Notes: generated by a model from the sequence alone, not told the origin. A stretch of 64,000 bases of DNA from Ochromonas danica (GCA_015146655.1 VKHL01000039.1:146868-210867); one strand, 5' to 3'; positions 1-12,530 are shown, counted from the stretch's first letter. Numbers and translations are program-made.

Positions 1-3000
1 TGTTTCTCAATCTCTTATCCACATGGGAAAGATCATAATGGATCACAATTAGATCAAAAAAAGAATATTACTCATTTACAATCAACAATCATCTCTCCAT
101 GTTTTCAACCTATCTATCAACGTTGTAAAGAGATTTTATCCTATTTCTTATATTATATTGATCTTCTCTGTTGTGCTATTTTCTTATTAATTGGTATCTT
201 ACTAGTAACTAGTTATTCTCCTGGATCTCTTTCTAGTATATACCATATGATTCTGTTCTTTCCTTTAGCTATAGGATTATTTTACCTTATTCGTATTCCC
301 ATACTAGGACTATTGGTTCAGATCTTTCCAGATCTAATGGTTCTAGGAGGAGGAAATAAAAATCGATCTTTCTTTGTTAATGGATGGCAAGCTTGGTCGT
401 TCTGTGGTGCAGTCATGCAAGGACAATCACCTCCTATCTATTCTATGCCAAACTTATTTGTACAGAATTTCCATCATGGAGGAATTGGAAGTGCTTTACC
501 TATTAATTTAGGTGAAGGAAAAATACCTTATGAATATAGTTTACCTAATGATTCTTGTATTGATGGTGCACCATCTACTAACAAACGAGATGATGGAGGA
601 ATACCTCGTAATCTTACCATGGATGAAGATGAGATAATAAAGGATGAAAAGAAAAGTTATAAACAACAACAACGACGATCATTACTATTACCTAATCGTT
701 CTATTTATGATGTAAGAGATTATGTAGCAGCAGATATGTTTACAGTGATAACAGATCTTACTGTAGAATGTGCTATAGTATTGGGATTTCTTAGTCAACA
801 ACAACAATTTGGTTCTATTGCAACTAATCGAAATTATGATCAATTATCTATTCATATATCAGGAGATGAAGTGTTAATACCATCACAAGGTATAATATCA
901 AGTGATCCATTGATTATCTATATGATAACTGAATCATTGGAAAATGCATTAAATACCTATATGGAATTATCAAGTTGTTATCATAAGGTTAAAGAATGTT
1001 TCTATCCACAACGATGTCTATTAGATACTACTTTACCAGTTGGATGGTGTTCATGGTATCATTTTTATGAAAAGATTAATGAAAGTTGTATATTAGATAA
1101 TTTACATCGTATGAAAAAATTACAAAGTCAATATAACTTATCTCATGAACAACAAGGTTTCCGTTTATTTCAAATTGATGATGGTTATCAATTATCATGG
1201 GGTGATTGGTTAGAAGTGAAAGAATCATTTTCAAAAAGTCGTACATTACAAGTCATTGTTAAAGAAATCAAAGCAAATGGTATGATACCAGGTTTATGGC
1301 TTGCACCTTTTGCTTGTGATCAAAATTCAAATGTTGCTAAGACCCATCCAGAATGGATATTAACTTATGATAATATGCATAAGAAACCATGTAATTCAGC
1401 TAATTGTGGTAAATTCTTTTATGGATTAGATGTAACAAATCCTGAAGTTGAAAGTTATATACGAGAAGTTATTCGTGTTGTTACAACTATTTGGGGATTT
1501 TCTTATTTGAAATTAGATTTTTTATATGCTGCAGGTTTACAAGGTGGACAATCATCTTATTCAAATCGTACATTAACAAAAGCACAAGTGATTCGTCATG
1601 GTATGGATATTATTATAGATGAATTAGAAAAAATTGGAAAACCATATTATCTACTTGGTTGTGGTGCACCATTGGGTTCTGTTATTGGGAAAGTACATGC
1701 TAATCGCATTTCAGCAGGTAAGATTGTGTGTATGTGTGTCTCTCTGTGTGTTTGTGTGTGTATGCATGCGTGTGTCTGTGTGTGTTACCACTCACCATGG
1801 CTTTCCTCTTGTTTTTAGATGCTGGTTTAACATGGTTACCTGGATTTCCATTACCTTCCAGTGATAAATGGAATTTACCTTGTGCAAGGAATATGGTTCG
1901 TAATACACTAAGTCGTCTTTATTTACATAATCAGTGGTGGATTAATGATCCAGATTGTGTGATTTTAAGAGATTCATTAGCTTTTACAATTCCTGAATTA
2001 ATTGGAATTGCTACAGCGAAAGCACTTTCTGGTGGATCGTTAATCATTTCAGATGATTTAGCTGTGTTATCAACAGAAAGAATGAAAATTTTGACAAAAC
2101 TATTACCACCTACAAATCAAGCAGCAATTGCATTAGATTTATTAGAAAAAGAAATACCTGAATTATTTCGTTTGAAATTTATCAAAAAGAAATGTAAACC
2201 AGCATGGATAGATTCTTCTACCTCTACCTCTTCTACCTCGATGGTAATGGATGATTATTTCAAGTCAGAGAATCATCATCATCATGAGACTACTAATAAT
2301 AGATTAGATGCAGAAGGAAATGTTAATGTTGTTCCAATACCTGATATCTTGATGTGGAAACAATTTAGTCGATCATCCGGTAGTTCATTTAGTCCAAATG
2401 CTTCTTATGATGAAAGAGATGTAAAGGGAATTGATGATATTGGAGGATCTCTTCTTCCTGAAGATCATTCCAAATCATTGACAACAACAACAACAACGAC
2501 AGGATTACCAACAATGGCTGCTTTTGATCCTGCTGTTGTTCTTCCCTTGTCTAACAGTGCTATTCCTTCTCCTTGTGGTGGTGATGATGATCTGAATGAT
2601 ATTATAGTGAGATTACCAAGTGAACAGCAACTACTACAGCAACAACAACCCCAACCAATACAACCAAAACAACAACAGAACTCCATCCCAGGATCTCCAT
2701 TTGATAATACTCCTATTGCACAATCTGCTTCAACATTACAAACTGCTGCTTTTGGCAGTCCATTCCGTGAACAACCTATTAGTAATTTGAGTGAAGATCA
2801 AGTGATGACTTCACTCTTCCCATCACCTACAGTCTATACTTCACGTAAACGACTTACAGCAGAAGAGTCAATAGCAGTGAAATCAATCGATCGTGCTGCT
2901 TCCTTTAGTATTGGACAAGAGTCACCGTTGATAATTCAAGATCGATTAGGAATTGCATTTAACAGCAGATTACCATGTCAGAGTTTAGATAGTTTAATGA

Positions 3001-4227
3001 TGGAAGTAGCCACACCAGCAAGTGGTAGCAAACGTCATCGTTCTAGTAGTGGAGAGAAGAGGTTACAGTCTTCTGTGATAGGATTTGAGGAATGTGAGCT
3101 AATAGCAGAGGGTGATGATGAAGGGTCCAGAAGAAGTCCTTCTCCACAACCGCCACCATTGCTGCCTTCCTCTACTACTACTACTACTCTCAGTCTAGAG
3201 GTGCCAAGGATATGCTTACAACCATTACCACCACCAATCAGTCCTAATAAGACCCACAAGACAATTAACAGTAACCACCATAAACACAATAACAACCACA
3301 AAACTACTAACACTAACACTACTAACACTAATGTTACTAACACTAACACTACCACTAGTGCTTCTAACTGGCTGGATGATCTAGTCCCCGTGACGATTAG
3401 TGATAGTTATGATTATCATGATGATAGTATAGATGATATTGTCCCAGATGATAAACAACAACTACATCGTCCACAACAACCTAGTTCAACCTCAGCTAGT
3501 CGTAGACAAAGTTATGATGTTGGTAATAGTAGTAGTTTCCGTCTATCATCAGCTTATTCTGATCTAACCTATTCTAACTATAGCAGTGCTATACATAGCT
3601 TCCATGAAGCAATGCATACTTTGAATACTACTAGTGAAGAAGATGGTAACAATCCTAATAACGATTGTTATTTCCCATCTGATTTAGATGTGAAAGATAT
3701 GGTAAAGAATAAAGAAAAGACTATTAAGAGATATATCTATAATCCTTATGATTTACATCAACATGCTTATCTCTTTGCTGTTGCTAATTGGTCTGATGAT
3801 AATAATAATAACAATATGAATAATAACAAGAAGAAAGTTGAAACATTGAAATCTCATTTTATCTATCTACAAGATATTTTTACTAAAAATGAAATTATAA
3901 TCTTTTTAGATTATTTAGATATTTTATATCATAAAGAGAAATTTCGTCGTAAATATTATCATCAATTAATACAAAGCTATTATACTAATAGTTATAATAG
4001 TCATAGTGGAAGTGTGTATCATACAACAACAAAACCTTCTCCTTGTGATACTTCAACTACTATGGGTGGTGGCGGTAATGGTGGACCAAATCATCTAACA
4101 GATACACCTAATATACGTGGATTAGGTGGTAAATCTTGGTCAGCTTTATCTCAAACATGGAATACTATTGTGACAACAGATCCTACTTTAACATCATTAC
4201 CTGCTGCACCAACAGCACCAGCAGCTG

Positions 4228-4259
<32 letters not shown>

Positions 4260-5369
4260 CCTCATCATCATCATCATCATCATCATGGTAGTAAAGTAGT
4301 CAATTATAAAGTTGTATTACATATGTTTAACTTTTGGTGTGAAAGTTATAATCATAAAGTAATATCCTTAGATGCAGAAAAGAATGAAGAAATGGGTGAA
4401 GTTGTCTTTGAAAATGTTCCTTTACATTCATTCCATCTTTATCATCTTTCTCTTTCTTTACATCCTATGAGACCATTATATATTGGATCCAATTTACATA
4501 TTTCCAATGGTTATGAGATTCATGTAATGTCTATTATGCCATCTATTCCTCTCTTACATAAGCGTTCACTTGTTGCTTATTGTAATAGTGCTTTACCTCG
4601 TAAAAGAAGTAAAAGCAATATCTTTAGTAGTACTGTCAGTCTTGCTATAACCCCTTTGATTAGTTCTATCTTATTAACATTTGAACCAGGAGTATTAAAA
4701 GATGAAAGTTATGATGGTTATATCTATCTCTTTCTTCCTGTTAGTATACGTAAAGCACGTGCTTATAATCATGTCTTAGGTCGAATTGAAATATCAGGAT
4801 CTGCTAATAGTAAAGAAGCATCTTCACTTGGTCAAGATGATGGTCGTTTAGGTGGACGAGGTCGTGATGCTGTTATGATTGCTTATATAGAAGAATCTTC
4901 TTGTTATACAGCTGGTTATGTCTATAAAGTACCTGTTGTTAAACCTGGTATAGGGAGTGAGAAATATCCTTCTCCAACCTTTCCTCGTAAGATGGGAACA
5001 GTTCAAGAAGGAGATAATGAAAGCGAAGGAACAAATTGTAGTAGTGTTAACAATCAATCTCATGTTAGTATTGCTAGCAACTCAGATGATGGAAAAGATG
5101 GTAAACTTGTCCCCCCTTTACCTCCACTTCATCCTTCACCTGTTAAAAGTGTACGTTCTCAATCTAATGCATCTTCTTTGGGAGTTGCTGGGGGAAATAG
5201 TAGTAATAACAGTAATAGCATAAATGGTAATAACAATGGCAATAATAATACCAGCAACAGTGCTCAACAAGACGATGACATGGCATCATTGTCTCATTCA
5301 GACCGAGAGAATGGTTATATCATCATCTCTTGGATCTATGATATTATTGAATCAACTCCCAAAGATTGA
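1..5369 (+). CDS. GH36 alpha-galactosidase/raffinose-synthase-like glycosidase, membrane-anchored, 5' partial
   Basis: The reading frame is open from base 1, so the gene starts left of the window. Exons are 1-1717 and 1819-5369; the 101 bp intron (GTAAG...TTTTTAG) is phase 1. About 1,755 residues are visible. Two hydrophobic segments (nt 136-219 and 247-327) precede the catalytic part. Glycoside hydrolase family 36 motifs follow in order: NGWQAWS (about nt 379), GWCSWYHF (about 1040), FQIDDGY (about 1168), KLDFLY with the expected nucleophile Asp at 1516-1518, and RISAD, whose Asp matches the family's acid/base and is encoded across the intron. From about nt 2200 the protein is low complexity (Gln, Asn, Ser, His), with ordered-looking patches near nt 3840-4000 and 4300-4560 that I do not recognise. 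The family hydrolyses or transfers alpha-galactosyl groups; substrate is unknown here. The long C-terminal half is not typical of GH36. Family call is strong, exact activity is not. Confidence 0.85.
4228..4287 (+). repeat. CAA/CAT trinucleotide tract encoding poly-Gln then poly-His
   Basis: A run of CAA codons (about 10 Gln) is followed directly by CAT codons (8 His) inside the low-complexity C-terminal half of the GH36 gene. It is in frame and probably length-variable. Similar shorter CAA, AAT and ACT tracts occur elsewhere in the same exon. Confidence 0.9.
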
Positions 5370-5700
5370 TTGATTCATTCATTGAAATATAAATACGATA
5401 AGTTCACAGGCTTCTTCTTCAATTTTTGATTGTTCGTGTAAATTCATGAAGTAAAAATGTTGTCATTTGTCTTAGCTTTAACAATGGCATTCATCAAAAC
5501 TGGATTCATGTAATTCGTATCACATCACCCACGGCAAAATTGCCCAAGCTTCATCTGTATCAGATGCAAACAGATCATTCATCATGTTCATTTACGTCAT
5601 GCGAACACACTTCGCTTTGAGCTAGTGTATCCACGGTATGGATCAAATAATGAATGTATGTACACAAACCACGCATTTCGGCATGCAGTAGCTCTGAAAT
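5370..5700. other. intergenic, convergent 3' ends
   Basis: Lies between the GH36 stop (+) and the pyrophosphatase stop (-). AT-rich; an AATATAAATA stretch near 5385 could belong to a 3' processing signal, but no clear element is seen. Confidence 0.5.
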
Positions 5701-7022
5701 CTAACGATTGAGAGTGAGAGACGAGTCCTGATATTTCGAGAAGTCGAACACATCAGAGGCAGAGTGGTGAACACAACCACTTGGTGCATTCGACCACCCT
5801 CTCTTCACAGCACTGCTGATAGCAGGGATGAAGTCTTTCTTGCGAGAAACGAGATTACCAAGGTCCATATGGAAAGGTTCGCTGTAGTCGGCGGCAACAA
5901 GCTCTCCCTTGGGGAACGCAGAGACAGCCAAGCTACGCTCATTGGGACCGCAAAGGAGCAACGTAGAGCGCAGCTTAACAATATTAACCACAGCCAGAAA
6001 AGAAACCGAGACACCTTTCGCTTCTTTGTCTTCGCTCAACGCCAACAACAGCTCGGGAGTACGATTGAGGATCACCTCATCATCTGTCGTTTCAATGACT
6101 GCGAATGCAACAGAGCCATCGAACTTCGCCGTCTCATAAGTGAACACCTTTTGATCACCATTAATCAATTGATTAGCATTGAGACCAGCGAGTTCAGAAG
6201 ACTTCGCCTTGAACTGTTGAGAAGCAAGGTATTGAATATCTTCCACACCAGCAAGTTGTTCCAAGACAGCCACCATCAGACGATCCCATTCTGTTGTGGT
6301 GGGAGACTGCAAATTGAGAGTATCAGACAAGATAGCACACAACAACATGCCAGCAGTAGAGCGCTTGGGTCTGCGACGCAATGTCAAGAAGATGTGTGTG
6401 ATGATGGAGCTCATAGATCCCCAAGGACGAATATCAATGTAGATGGGCATATCCGTCACAATGGTGGCATTCTGAAGAGCATGATGATCAATAACACCCA
6501 CAATGCGATTCACCTGTCATGCAGAGAAGTGTATGTTAGAAGAGGCGTAAAAAGGTAAGTAAATAGCAAACTTACATCGATAGCCTTGTTAAGCTGGCTG
6601 GTCTGTTGATGATCGACCAAGCAAACTCCAGCTTGAGGATATTCAACGAGAAGCTCCTCAACAGGACGAGGCTTTTCCACGCCCCAAAGCTTGAGAGCGA
6701 ATGCAGTCTCAGAGTTGACCTCAGAAGCGCGAGCAGGAACACCACCATAGAGTTCAGCCGCACCAATAGCACCAGCAATGGAGTCCAAATCAGTGACCAA
6801 ATGACCACAGAAAATAGCACCAGAGAGAGCGCTTGGTAAGTAGTCCTTCATAGGAACCTCAAGGGGCAAATGATTTACATACTCGGTCGCGACCACTTTC
6901 CTTTTCTGAGACTCTCTTTCAATCACAGTCTGCTTACGATAAATATGAAAACTGGGAGATTCAGCATAGTCATCCATGGTAGGAGCCCCATCATCTAAAG
7001 TCATATCGTCAGAAATTTCCAT
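5701..7022 (-). CDS. ppaC: Family II (manganese-dependent) inorganic pyrophosphatase, copy 1
   Basis: Exon 1 is 7022-6576 and exon 2 is 6513-5701; the 62 bp intron (GTAAGT...GACAG) is phase 0. The product is 419 aa. Family II PPase (DHH superfamily) features: GHLVTDLDSIAGAIGAAEL metal-binding motif (HxxTDxDS), LVDHQQ, GVIDHH, and a C-terminal DHHA2-type segment ending in LVSRKK, where the Arg/Lys residues bind pyrophosphate in the family. Known role: hydrolysis of PPi to phosphate, driving biosynthetic reactions in the cytosol. No targeting peptide is evident. It carries about 25 more C-terminal residues than the second copy at 56494-57725, which is in inverted orientation. Parts of the two genes, including the intron, are almost identical while neighbouring parts differ (see findings). 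Confidence 0.9.
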
Positions 7023-7507
7023 TTTTTATTTTGTAGGAATATTGATAAATTCAGTTTGTCAAGAATGAATCAATGAATGAATGAAAGCCACTAAAAGACT
7101 AAAAAGAACAACAAAGAAACTACCACGAAAGACTCTTTCCTAAGTAGTATCTGGAAAAGAAAGTGACTAGTCTTCTCCTGGGAATAGAATAGAATAGAAT
7201 TATGTGATGATCAGATGGAAAAGTCATCGAGACCATACGGTGACAGTGACAGTGACAGTGTGTGTGTATCTGTGGCGCACAGCGATGTGGTGTGGTGCGT
7301 CTGTCTGCGTGGCAGTGTTGAGATTGCACTGAACGAACGAACGCGTCACTCTTCTGGACGAACACGAACAGCTTGAGGATGAACTTCCTTCACCTTCAAC
7401 ATCCAATCGAATCTACACTTTGCACTGGTCTAGTGCGTAACAGAAATAAGCTGACTAGAATATGGAATAGAGACTTCTTTGTTCATCGAGCTTCACTTTA
7501 TGCTTAA
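7023..7507. other. intergenic region with short tandem repeats
   Basis: Upstream of the pyrophosphatase start and downstream of the TPR gene stop. Contains GAATGAATGAAT at about 7068-7085, GAATA repeats near 7183-7200, and GTGACA x3 followed by GTGTGT near 7240-7267. No gene or RNA recognised. Confidence 0.6.
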
Positions 7508-8970
7508 CTAACGCTTTCGTCTTGTGGCAGGAGTGTACAAGGGAGGTTTGGGCTTAGCCACCGGTTTGGGGGGTTCCTTCTTACCTACACCACCATCTCG
7601 CACAAGCTCATTGTTATTAACAATATCACGGGCAGACAATGGCTTCCCATCTTCGTAAGAAGGATGCGTCTCATTAGCATTTGAAGAAGGAGAGGACGAT
7701 GGCTTTAGTTCCTCTTTGGGCACAGGGAGCAATGAAAGGATACGATGTTGAAGAGCTTGAGATTCCTTTTCCTTTCCAGCAGCAAGAAGACACTCTGCTT
7801 CATTATGTAAGCACACAATCGTCTCTGTGTGTTTATCTCCTAAAACTCTCCTACAAACAAAGTGCACGTAAGACAATCTCTCGAAACAACAAACAAAAAG
7901 GCAAAATAGACATACGTTCTAATAAAGTAAGCTTGACGATAGCTGGTTAGGGCAGAGTCAAAATCTCCTTTGCTTTTCTGGGCTAATCCCATGTTATTGT
8001 AGATTGTTGCAGTCAGCAAGTCCCTGCGCACAGTCCCATTCATCATCAACAACAACAAATTGAAAACGGTATAATAAAAGGAAATGTCTTACTCAGGACC
8101 AACTACTTGGATTGCAGCTTCCAGCGCTTCTCGAAAGAGGTCAATGGATTTCTCAACTTCTCCTCGTGCACGTTGTAATGTTGCAAACCCTAACAATGCG
8201 GCTATTGTATCCTTGTGATGCAATCCTACACACAGTTGGCAATAATTTAAGTGAGTAAAGCTATTTAATGGAAGTAAACAGCATCATTCATTCTCATTCA
8301 CTCATTCATACATACCATGAAGTTCTCGACGAACATTTAAAACTTCTACTAGTGCTTCCTCAGACCGTTGCAACAGTTCGAAGCGTTCCATGCCTTTCGA
8401 ACGACTTGCTAAATCTTTAAAGAGCAAGCCTAAATTAGCTAAGGTAGCCAGATAAGGAGCACTTCTTTTTCCATGAGTTGGTAAATCAGCATAAAGTTGA
8501 AGAGCTTTGATGTAGTTATCCATCGCACCCTGTCCATTGTCAGCCAACTTTTGCTACATATCCATCCAGATTCAAGTAGTTCATTTTGAGTGGGGGGAGA
8601 GAGAAAGAGGGAGGGGGGGGGGGTATTCTCTCACCATGAGGGCAGTGTTGTTAAGACAACTGGCATAGACGGGATTGGTTTCTCCATACAAAGCAGCAGC
8701 TTTCTCTTGCATTTCCACTGCTACTAATAATGCTGCTTCATAATCACCTTTTGTATGATGTTGACCCATTAATCGCTTCAGATGATATAATTCTTTCTCT
8801 TTCTCTAGACTGTCAATCTCTTTCTTGGCTTCTTTATTAAATGAAGCACCACCACTACGAATGATGGTAGGCTTTTCATGAAGAAATCGTCTACTTAAAG
8901 TACATGGTTGGTAAGTGATTTGAGGATAAGACCTCGATAACTTATTAGCGGCAATGAGAAACCTCCTCAT
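7508..8970 (-). CDS. TPR (kinesin-light-chain-type) repeat protein, possibly mitochondrial
   Basis: Five exons can be assembled in one frame: 8970-8635, 8553-8316, 8225-8093, 8023-7916 and 7850-7508, giving 385 aa. All introns (65-90 bp) are GT-AG. The N terminus (MRRFLIAANKLSRS...) is rich in Arg and Ser with no acidic residues over about 30 positions, which fits a mitochondrial presequence. The body has helical tetratricopeptide units with the kinesin-light-chain look: repeated NNTALM, ANLGLLFKD and YNNMGLAQKSKGD motifs, each followed by tyrosine-rich helices. The last 50 residues are Pro/Lys/Arg-rich and probably unstructured. TPRs bind other proteins; partner is unknown. The first intron contains a run of 12 G. 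Splicing is inferred from frame and consensus only. Confidence 0.75.
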
Positions 8971-9076
8971 CGGTGATCATAGAAAGTGATGATGTTTCTA
9001 TTCCAATCACATTCCAAGTGAATTACGTTAGTTTTATGAAATATACTAACTAAAGTTAGTCTATTTCGTTGGTGAC

Positions 9077-9124
9077 ACAGATAACCAGATTGCCAGATTG
9101 CCAGATATCCAAATATCCAGATAT
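9077..9124. repeat. degenerate tandem repeat of CCAGATAT/CCAGATTG in a short divergent promoter
   Basis: Five imperfect copies of an 8-10 bp CCAGAT(A/T)-containing unit occupy the 168 bp between the divergent TPR gene (start 8970) and SGNH hydrolase (start 9139). Confidence 0.7.
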
Positions 9125-9138
9125 GTTGGACAACATCA

Positions 9139-9969
9139 ATGTTTCATAAAATGAACATAATGTTGAAAATGAAGATAACAACAGGATTTTCCTTCTTTAG
9201 GCTCCTACTACATATCACTTGGATATTTATTATGGGGAATAATATGGGTGGAGTACTTGTAGTAGAAGCTGTCTCATTATTATCTTATGATGATCCCTCT
9301 TCCATCTTAGGGACTCTTCATCTCTCCTATGTAAATCAAAGTCAACTACCCCATCAGGTGGCTTTCTTTGGTGACTCTATTACCTATGCTTACCAAGCAC
9401 ATCATATCTGGGAGGTTGAATTTGAGCACTTACCATCATTCAATTTTGGTGTCCGTGGTGATCGTTGGGAAGGACTGCTATGGCGTTTACAACATGGTGA
9501 ACTATCTTCTCATCCTACAGTCTGTGTAGTCTCTATAGGAACAAATAACCTATCTCCATCCAATCCCCACTACCAAGAGGTCTATGAAGGTATTGTTAAA
9601 GTAGTGTCAGAGATTCACCGTCAGAGAGGAAATGTCTCTATAGTGTTAATGGGACTCTTCCCACGTGATCGTCCTAGTCATCCTTTACGATCTACCATTA
9701 AGGAAGTCAATACTCACTTGAGTGAATACTATCAAAATGCCTCTAATGTGCGATTCCTAGATATTGGTGCACAGTTGGTGAATAATGATGAAAACGAAGA
9801 GTTTCTACCTGGCGTTATATTACCTGACTTGATACATCTTAAGACACGTGGTTACGCTATTTGGACCCGTGCTTTGAAGCCAATTATTACTGAGCTTCTA
9901 ACGAAATCAAGTAGTACTACTACTAGTGGAAGAACGAAAAATAGTAAATCTTCGAAAAGCTGGTTCTAA
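9139..9969 (+). CDS. SGNH/GDSL hydrolase (PAF-acetylhydrolase-like esterase), secreted or membrane-anchored
   Basis: Single exon, 276 aa, ATG start. A long hydrophobic N terminus (residues about 14-48) is a signal peptide or signal anchor. Block I FFGDSIT gives the nucleophile Ser80; NFGVRGD is block II (Gly); SIGTNN is block III (Asn); and the C-terminal DLIHL gives Asp230 and His233 in the DxxH spacing of the family. This arrangement resembles platelet-activating-factor acetylhydrolase IB catalytic subunits and bacterial GDSL esterases. Members remove acyl or acetyl groups from lipids or glycans; substrate cannot be told. The Ser/Thr/Lys-rich tail after residue 255 looks disordered. Confidence 0.85.
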   Translation: MFHKMNIMLKMKITTGFSFFRLLLHITWIFIMGNNMGGVLVVEAVSLLSYDDPSSILGTLHLSYVNQSQLPHQVAFFGDSITYAYQAHHIWEVEFEHLPSFNFGVRGDRWEGLLWRLQHGELSSHPTVCVVSIGTNNLSPSNPHYQEVYEGIVKVVSEIHRQRGNVSIVLMGLFPRDRPSHPLRSTIKEVNTHLSEYYQNASNVRFLDIGAQLVNNDENEEFLPGVILPDLIHLKTRGYAIWTRALKPIITELLTKSSSTTTSGRTKNSKSSKSWF

Positions 9970-10259
9970 CTCGCTTTTGATTATGTAGTGTTATCATTCT
10001 CATTGTCATTCGTCGTTGATGTATATCTGTAGGAGTATTATCTTTTACCCTCAAAATATTGTAACATCTTAACGACACTATGTACCCCATCCATACCTTT
10101 ACACCCGTAGCCCAGCCCTCCAGAGATGCCACCGTACCGCCCCTGGCTAGAATGCCAGACTAGATCTCTAGATCTCCAGATTTTGTTGATGGAAAGACCA
10201 TTGGATGAGAGCAATAACAATAACAACATCCTCTCTTGAACCTTCTTTATTGAGTCAAC

Positions 10260-12530
10260 ATGGACGCTTTCAAATCTTTAATTACTGGAGCAAAGTTTGA
10301 TAAAAAGAAGTCAAGTCGTTCACTATCTCTCTTCTCTGATAAAGGTATGTCACTTGACTACATGTACTGGGTCATAACTACTCCCTCTTCCTCTAGTAGA
10401 TGGTGTTGTGTTGTGGTTGAGTAGATGGGGATGCGTTGTGATGTGTAATGTTGTGTTAAATGCTAACCCTCTGTGTTAATATACGTTATAATATAGGAGA
10501 TAAACCTTATAGAGAGTCAAAATATGATCTTTCTGATATCTTCTCTCCTAGTGGCAATCACAGTAATAACAATAGTAATAGTAGTGGTAAGTTAGTTACT
10601 TATTGGTTCTCTGTCCCTCTCTTCCCTTGTTGTCATAATCATATTTTATCCCCTCTCTCTCTCTCTCTCTTATAGTAAGTCATCAAAATCACAAGAAGAA
10701 TAAAAGCAAATCAGATGTTAATGACAATGACAATAGTAATAATAACAACACTAACAACACTAGTAATAATGACAGTGATGGTGATGTTGGTGGTGGTGCT
10801 AATCCAACCAACAACAACAACAACAACAACAACAACAAGAAGACTAACACTATCATCACCAAAACATTGCATAATGTTGAAGAAATTAATGCTTTCCGTA
10901 ATCGTCTACAAATCAAAGTGAAAGGAGATGATATTCCTTCACCTCAACCAACTTTCCAAGAGATGAAATTATCCAAAGAAATCAAAGCAATTCTCTTAAG
11001 AAATATTGAACAATCTCATTGGAAAGAACCTACTGCTATTCAAATGCAAGCTATTCCTGTACAACTTCTTAATCGTGATATCTTAGCAGCTGCTCCTACA
11101 GGATCAGGAAAGACAGCTGCTTATCTGATTCCTGTTCTTTCTAAACTTGCTCCTATTGTTGATATGGAAGCTAATAGTAGTGTTATATCAGCTACACAGT
11201 CAAAACCTAGTAGTAATAATAATGATGATGATGATGATGATGAGAAGGATAAGAAAGGTAAGACCTCTTTATCTAGAGGAACAGGTCTCAAAGCTATTAT
11301 TTTAGCTCCAACAAAAGAGTTAGCAGATCAAATTGATCGTGAAGTGAGTCGTTTAAAAGATGGAAAAAAGATTAAAGTATGTAATCTACGTAAACCTGTT
11401 GTTCAACAAGCGACAAAGAATGATGGAAAGACCTTTTTCAATAAATATGATATATTGATTGCAACACCTTTAAGATTAGTTTCTGTTATACGTGCTGGAG
11501 CTATTGATCTACATCATGTACGAACTATTATTTTAGATGAAGCTGATAAACTATTAGAATTGGATACTATTCAAATTCGTAAGAATGCTGCAGAAGATCG
11601 AAAACAATCTTCTAAGAAGAAGAAACGTACAAGAAAGAATCAAGATGAGGATAGTGAAGGTGATGAAGAAGAAGAGGAGGAGGAGGAAGGAGATGGTGAT
11701 AATGGTCGTATACGATCATCATTCTTAGCTCAAGTGGATGAGATTCTTGCAGAGATTCCTTCTTCCAATGATGTACAACGTGTCCTTTTCAGTGCTACAT
11801 TAGGTCCCTTTGTTTTAGAGTTAGCTCAAGGATTTTTACGTAATCCAATTCATGTTACAATTGGCACTGAGAATGCTGGAGCTTCAACTGTTGAACAAAA
11901 GCTTGTTTTTGTTGGACGAGAAGATGGTAAGCTGTTGGCAATTCGACAGTTAATTCAAGAAGGATTACGACCACCTGTCTTGATCTTTGTCCAATCTGTT
12001 CCTCGTGCCAAAGAATTATATAAGGAGTTAATCTATGATGGCATTAATGTTGAAGTCATGCACGCGATGAAATCAAGTAGTCAACGTGATGAGGTTATTC
12101 GCCGTTTCCGTATTGGAGAAATATGGGTGCTTATTTGCACAGACTTGATGGCCCGAGGTATTGACTTTCAGACTGTTCAGATGGTGATTAATTATGATCT
12201 TCCTCTCTCTGCGGTGAGCTACATTCATCGAATTGGAAGAACGGGACGAGCTGGTAGGACGGGCAAGGCTGTGACCTTTTTCACTGAACAAGATATACCA
12301 AGATTACGTCCTATTGCAAATGTGGTCAAACTTTCTGGGGGTGTTGTGCCTGATTGGATGCTCACGATCAAATCTGTACGCCATTCCTTCTCCCTTTCCT
12401 TGAATCTAATACTAACTTATGCAATGTATGACTTGCTTAGATGAGCACTCGAAACAAACGCAAGCTGCGTCAATCAGCACCTAAACGCCGTCGCATTAGT
12501 ACCAATGTTGCAGTTAACGATGAGGATTAA
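10260..12530 (+). CDS. DDX52: DEAD-box RNA helicase of the DDX52/Rok1 group
   Basis: Four exons assemble in frame: 10260-10344, 10497-10586, 10676-12375 and 12441-12530 (654 aa). A KVKGDDIPSP stretch and the Q motif (PTAIQMQAIP) precede motif I APTGSGKT, PTKEL, DEAD, SAT, RGIDF and HRIGRTGRAG, so all helicase motifs are intact. The sequence around the Q motif matches DDX52/Rok1, which in yeast acts in 18S rRNA processing and small-subunit assembly in the nucleolus. Exon 3 begins with an Asn-rich stretch (nine Asn in a row) before the helicase core, and an acidic insert lies between DEAD and SAT. The last exon adds an Arg/Lys-rich tail that fits nuclear or rRNA binding. The short first exons were placed by reading frame and splice consensus, and a CT-rich tract precedes exon 3. 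Confidence 0.88.

Noticed and set aside
5764-6558. Long plus-strand open frame opposite pyrophosphatase copy 1
   Set aside because: It is antisense to a clear PPase exon, spans its intron, and has no recognisable protein features; it arises from codon bias of the real gene.
8609-8623. Poly-G run as a regulatory element
   Set aside because: It lies inside a short intron of the TPR gene; a homopolymer of this length is readily explained by slippage and nothing else supports a function.
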